Part shown: one piece after another, positions 63,871 through 64,000 of the stretch | How positions within the stretch are numbered: the stretch's first letter is position 1 | Layout of the letters: the number at the start of each line of letters is the position of its first letter | Virus record (IMG/VR): IMGVR_UViG_3300022594_000235 | Coordinates: 1-64,000 of that record | From: a virus | Reading direction: 5' to 3' (one strand) | Length of the DNA stretch: 64,000 nucleotides | The notes under the pieces: generated by a model | What the model saw: the letters and a program-made list of their open reading frames with translations, nothing else | Told to the model about the DNA's origin: nothing | Database searches by the model: none | Translations under genes and position numbers: made by a program

Positions 63871-64000
63871 ATGGCATACTCAGATAAAGTAATCGATCAC
63901 TATGAAAACCCACGCAACGTGGGTAGTTTTGGCAAGGACGAAGCAGGTGTAGGCACTGGTATGGTAGGAGCACCGGCCTGCGGTGACGTAATGAAACTAC
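63871..64000 (+). CDS. iscU: IscU Fe-S scaffold, 3' end outside window
   Basis: First 43 residues visible: MAYSDKVIDHYENPRNVGSF, then GVGTGMVGAPACGDVMKL. Cys37 and Asp39 in GAPACGDVM match the IscU active site, and the length and start are those of bacterial IscU. AAGGA before the ATG. IscU builds [2Fe-2S] clusters that IscA-type carriers deliver. With the TauD-like gene it forms a transcription unit running off the window. Confidence 0.92.
   Translation, partial: MAYSDKVIDHYENPRNVGSFGKDEAGVGTGMVGAPACGDVMKL

Noticed and set aside
1-64000. Integrase, attachment sites, transposases or insertion sequences
   Set aside because: None seen; the gene set is that of a lytic T4-like phage.

Overview
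The window is one 64-kb piece of a large tailed phage genome of the T4 type (contractile-tailed myovirus). It is not a cellular chromosome. Recognisable T4-like proteins are: tail sheath gp18, tail tube gp19, neck proteins gp13 and gp14, sheath completion gp15, head completion gp4, small and large terminase gp16/gp17, gp32 single-strand binding protein, UvsX, UvsW, primase gp61, helicase gp41 and the dNMP kinase gp1. The accessory genes (flavin halogenase, several 2OG-Fe(II) oxygenases, Nudix, YqgE, IscA/IscU) and the layout resemble the aquatic T4-like phages (cyanophage/pelagiphage style) more than coliphage T4. The host cannot be named. A diderm bacterium with an ordinary sigma-70 is suggested by consensus TTGACA-17-TATAMT promoters, a small lipoprotein and SleB-type wall hydrolases. 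Both window edges cut genes: a tail fibre at the left and iscU at the right.

Layout. 1-5841: tail fibres, including one with a self-cleaving S74 chaperone end. 5853-9556: halogenase, two unknown proteins, a 2OG oxygenase and a Nudix hydrolase. 9553-21344: neck, tail and head completion, terminase small subunit. 21367-26556: structural unknowns around the large terminase. 26702-38767: replication and recombination block (gp32, UvsX, UvsY-like, HARP-like protein, UvsW, small unknowns, primase, helicase), with a structural gene embedded. 38764-44390: small late accessory genes (YqgE, nucleotidyltransferase, glycosyltransferase-like, oxygenase, membrane proteins). 44632-54846: a leftward early region of about 28 mostly small genes, many with their own near-identical sigma-70 promoter. 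54950-57048: one rightward early gene, a terminator, a structured RNA candidate, a tRNA with anticodon CAT, and a leftward operon. 57439-64000: late accessory genes with more 2OG oxygenases, a second SleB hydrolase, IscA, a TauD-like enzyme and IscU.

Two promoter systems are readable directly. The early region uses TTGACA-17-TATACT/TATAAT boxes, often with a conserved spacer (TGGTAAAACC) and a conserved leader ending in AAGGAGC. The structural and accessory late genes use a T4-type late box TAAATA. At 16 late genes this box sits only 4-8 bases before the ATG (exactly 5 bases at nine of them). With T4-late spacing this would start transcription on, or within a few bases of, the start codon, so most late messages appear leaderless. 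Late genes with longer gaps have a Shine-Dalgarno instead. This, the early-promoter family with its orphan promoters and structured RNAs, and the cluster of iron enzymes with Fe-S assembly genes are the main points of interest.
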